NCBI GenBank assembly: GCA_013042925.1
Contig: JABDPH010000199.1
Coordinates: forward strand, 1 to 6,609
Length of the DNA: 6,609 nucleotides
Direction: 5' to 3'
Source of the DNA: Eudoraea sp.
Lineage (GTDB): Bacteria; Bacteroidota; Bacteroidia; Flavobacteriales; Flavobacteriaceae
Below are positions 6,308 through 6,609 of the stretch, one piece after another. The translations under genes were made by a program, and so were the position numbers. The notes beneath the pieces were generated by a model. It was not told where the DNA came from. It worked only from the letters and a program-made list of their open reading frames with translations, and did no database searches. Each line of letters begins with the position of its first letter. Position 1 is the first letter of the stretch.

Positions 6308-6499
6308 ATGGGAATATTTTGGGATTTACTTCAACAGGAAGAACTAGATAAACAACAGGCACAGGCAGACAGTGTTGAAGATCGTGTGGCCGTTTTGGAA
6401 ACCGAACTGGAGAACACAAGGCTGCTGCTCCGAAAAACTCTGGAGGCCTTGGAGACTCATCTTAACAAGGATATAGATGGAGATGGTGTTACCGGTTAA
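6308..6499 (+). CDS. 63-residue coiled-coil protein with a C-terminal DxDxDG motif
   Basis: It starts with MGIFWDLLQQEELDKQQAQ, lacks a signal peptide and is mostly one amphipathic helix. Residues 22-52 show heptad spacing of Val/Leu (VEDRVAVLETELENTRLLL and on), predicting a coiled coil and self-association or partner binding. The end DIDGDG (55-60) matches the start of an EF-hand or dockerin-type calcium loop, but the protein stops three residues later, so it is not a complete EF-hand. The aromatic N-terminus (FW) may dock to a membrane. It lies 30 bp after the membrane microprotein gene, in the same direction, behind an A-rich leader, so the two products may form a complex. The function is unknown. 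Confidence 0.7.
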   Translation: MGIFWDLLQQEELDKQQAQADSVEDRVAVLETELENTRLLLRKTLEALETHLNKDIDGDGVTG

Positions 6500-6609
6500 T
6501 TTTCCGCATCCAACGAATAGGATGGAATTGCATTTAGTGAAGCAGGATCCAAGTGACTATTCCCTACTATAACTCCGGAAAACAAGACAGTCTGGGAATA
6601 GCTGAATTC
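6496..6609 (-). CDS. Possible C-terminal end of a convergent gene entering from the right (partial)
   Basis: On the minus strand the frame from the window edge is open for 37 codons and stops at TAA (6498-6496). The readable end is FSGVIVGNSHLDPASLNAIP and then SYSLDAEN, whose mix of residues looks protein-like. Its stop overlaps the stop of the coiled-coil gene within the shared TTAA at 6496-6499. No start is in the window and no family is recognised. An open frame this short occurs by chance fairly often, so the call rests mainly on composition and on the absence of a better frame on the plus strand. Confidence 0.35.
   Translation of the reverse strand, partial: EFSYSQTVLFSGVIVGNSHLDPASLNAIPSYSLDAEN

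Noticed and set aside
6507..6524. CATCC/GGATG hairpin as a bidirectional terminator between convergent frames
   Set aside because: Five pairs, an 8-base loop and no T run on either strand; it also lies inside the minus-strand frame.
6604..6609. The window ends exactly on GAATTC (EcoRI), suggesting a cloned-fragment edge
   Set aside because: GAATTC also occurs internally (near 371, 4090, 4125 and 4500), so the end match is most likely coincidence.

Overview
The window looks like chromosomal DNA from a member of the Bacteroidota, most likely a marine-type Flavobacteriaceae. The basis is low GC content, A-rich leaders in place of Shine-Dalgarno sequences, promoter-like TAnnTTTG elements, and the gene families present: a DUF1080/3-keto-disaccharide hydrolase family protein, a Tat-exported sugar epimerase-like protein, and an arylsulfotransferase-like lipoprotein. 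No rRNA, tRNA, insertion sequence, CRISPR array or phage gene was seen.

Layout. Positions 1-120 hold back-to-back promoter-like elements around an 11-bp tandem repeat. They are followed by a probable GTG-started 58-residue single-pass membrane microprotein (121-297) and about 250 bases with no recognisable gene. Next is a secreted protein of unknown function built from two similar alpha/beta halves (552-1262), closed by a strong intrinsic terminator (1281-1311). A 12-TM APC-superfamily amino acid permease follows (1373-2668). It appears to start at TTG, and a short ATG-started reading frame lies immediately upstream in the same frame, separated from it by one TAG.

From 2819 to 6130 three envelope proteins are encoded in a row: a twin-arginine-signal TIM-barrel sugar isomerase/epimerase, a DUF1080 (3-keto-disaccharide hydrolase) protein 35 bp downstream, and 70 bp further on a large beta-propeller lipoprotein of the arylsulfotransferase (ASST) type. 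The first two very probably form a transcriptional unit that handles an oxidised or otherwise modified sugar outside the cytoplasm. The propeller keeps three histidines at ASST-like positions but has Pro where the ASST catalytic Arg is expected, so its sulfotransferase label is doubtful.

The right end has two tiny genes missed by length filters or easily overlooked: a 42-residue membrane microprotein (6149-6277) and a 63-residue coiled-coil protein ending in a DxDxDG acidic loop (6308-6499). A reading frame entering from the right on the minus strand (6609-6496) may be the C-terminus of a convergent gene whose stop codon overlaps that of the coiled-coil gene within one TTAA.

The strongest leads are the Arg-less ASST-like lipoprotein, the exported epimerase/DUF1080 pair, the interrupted permease start and the terminal microprotein pair.
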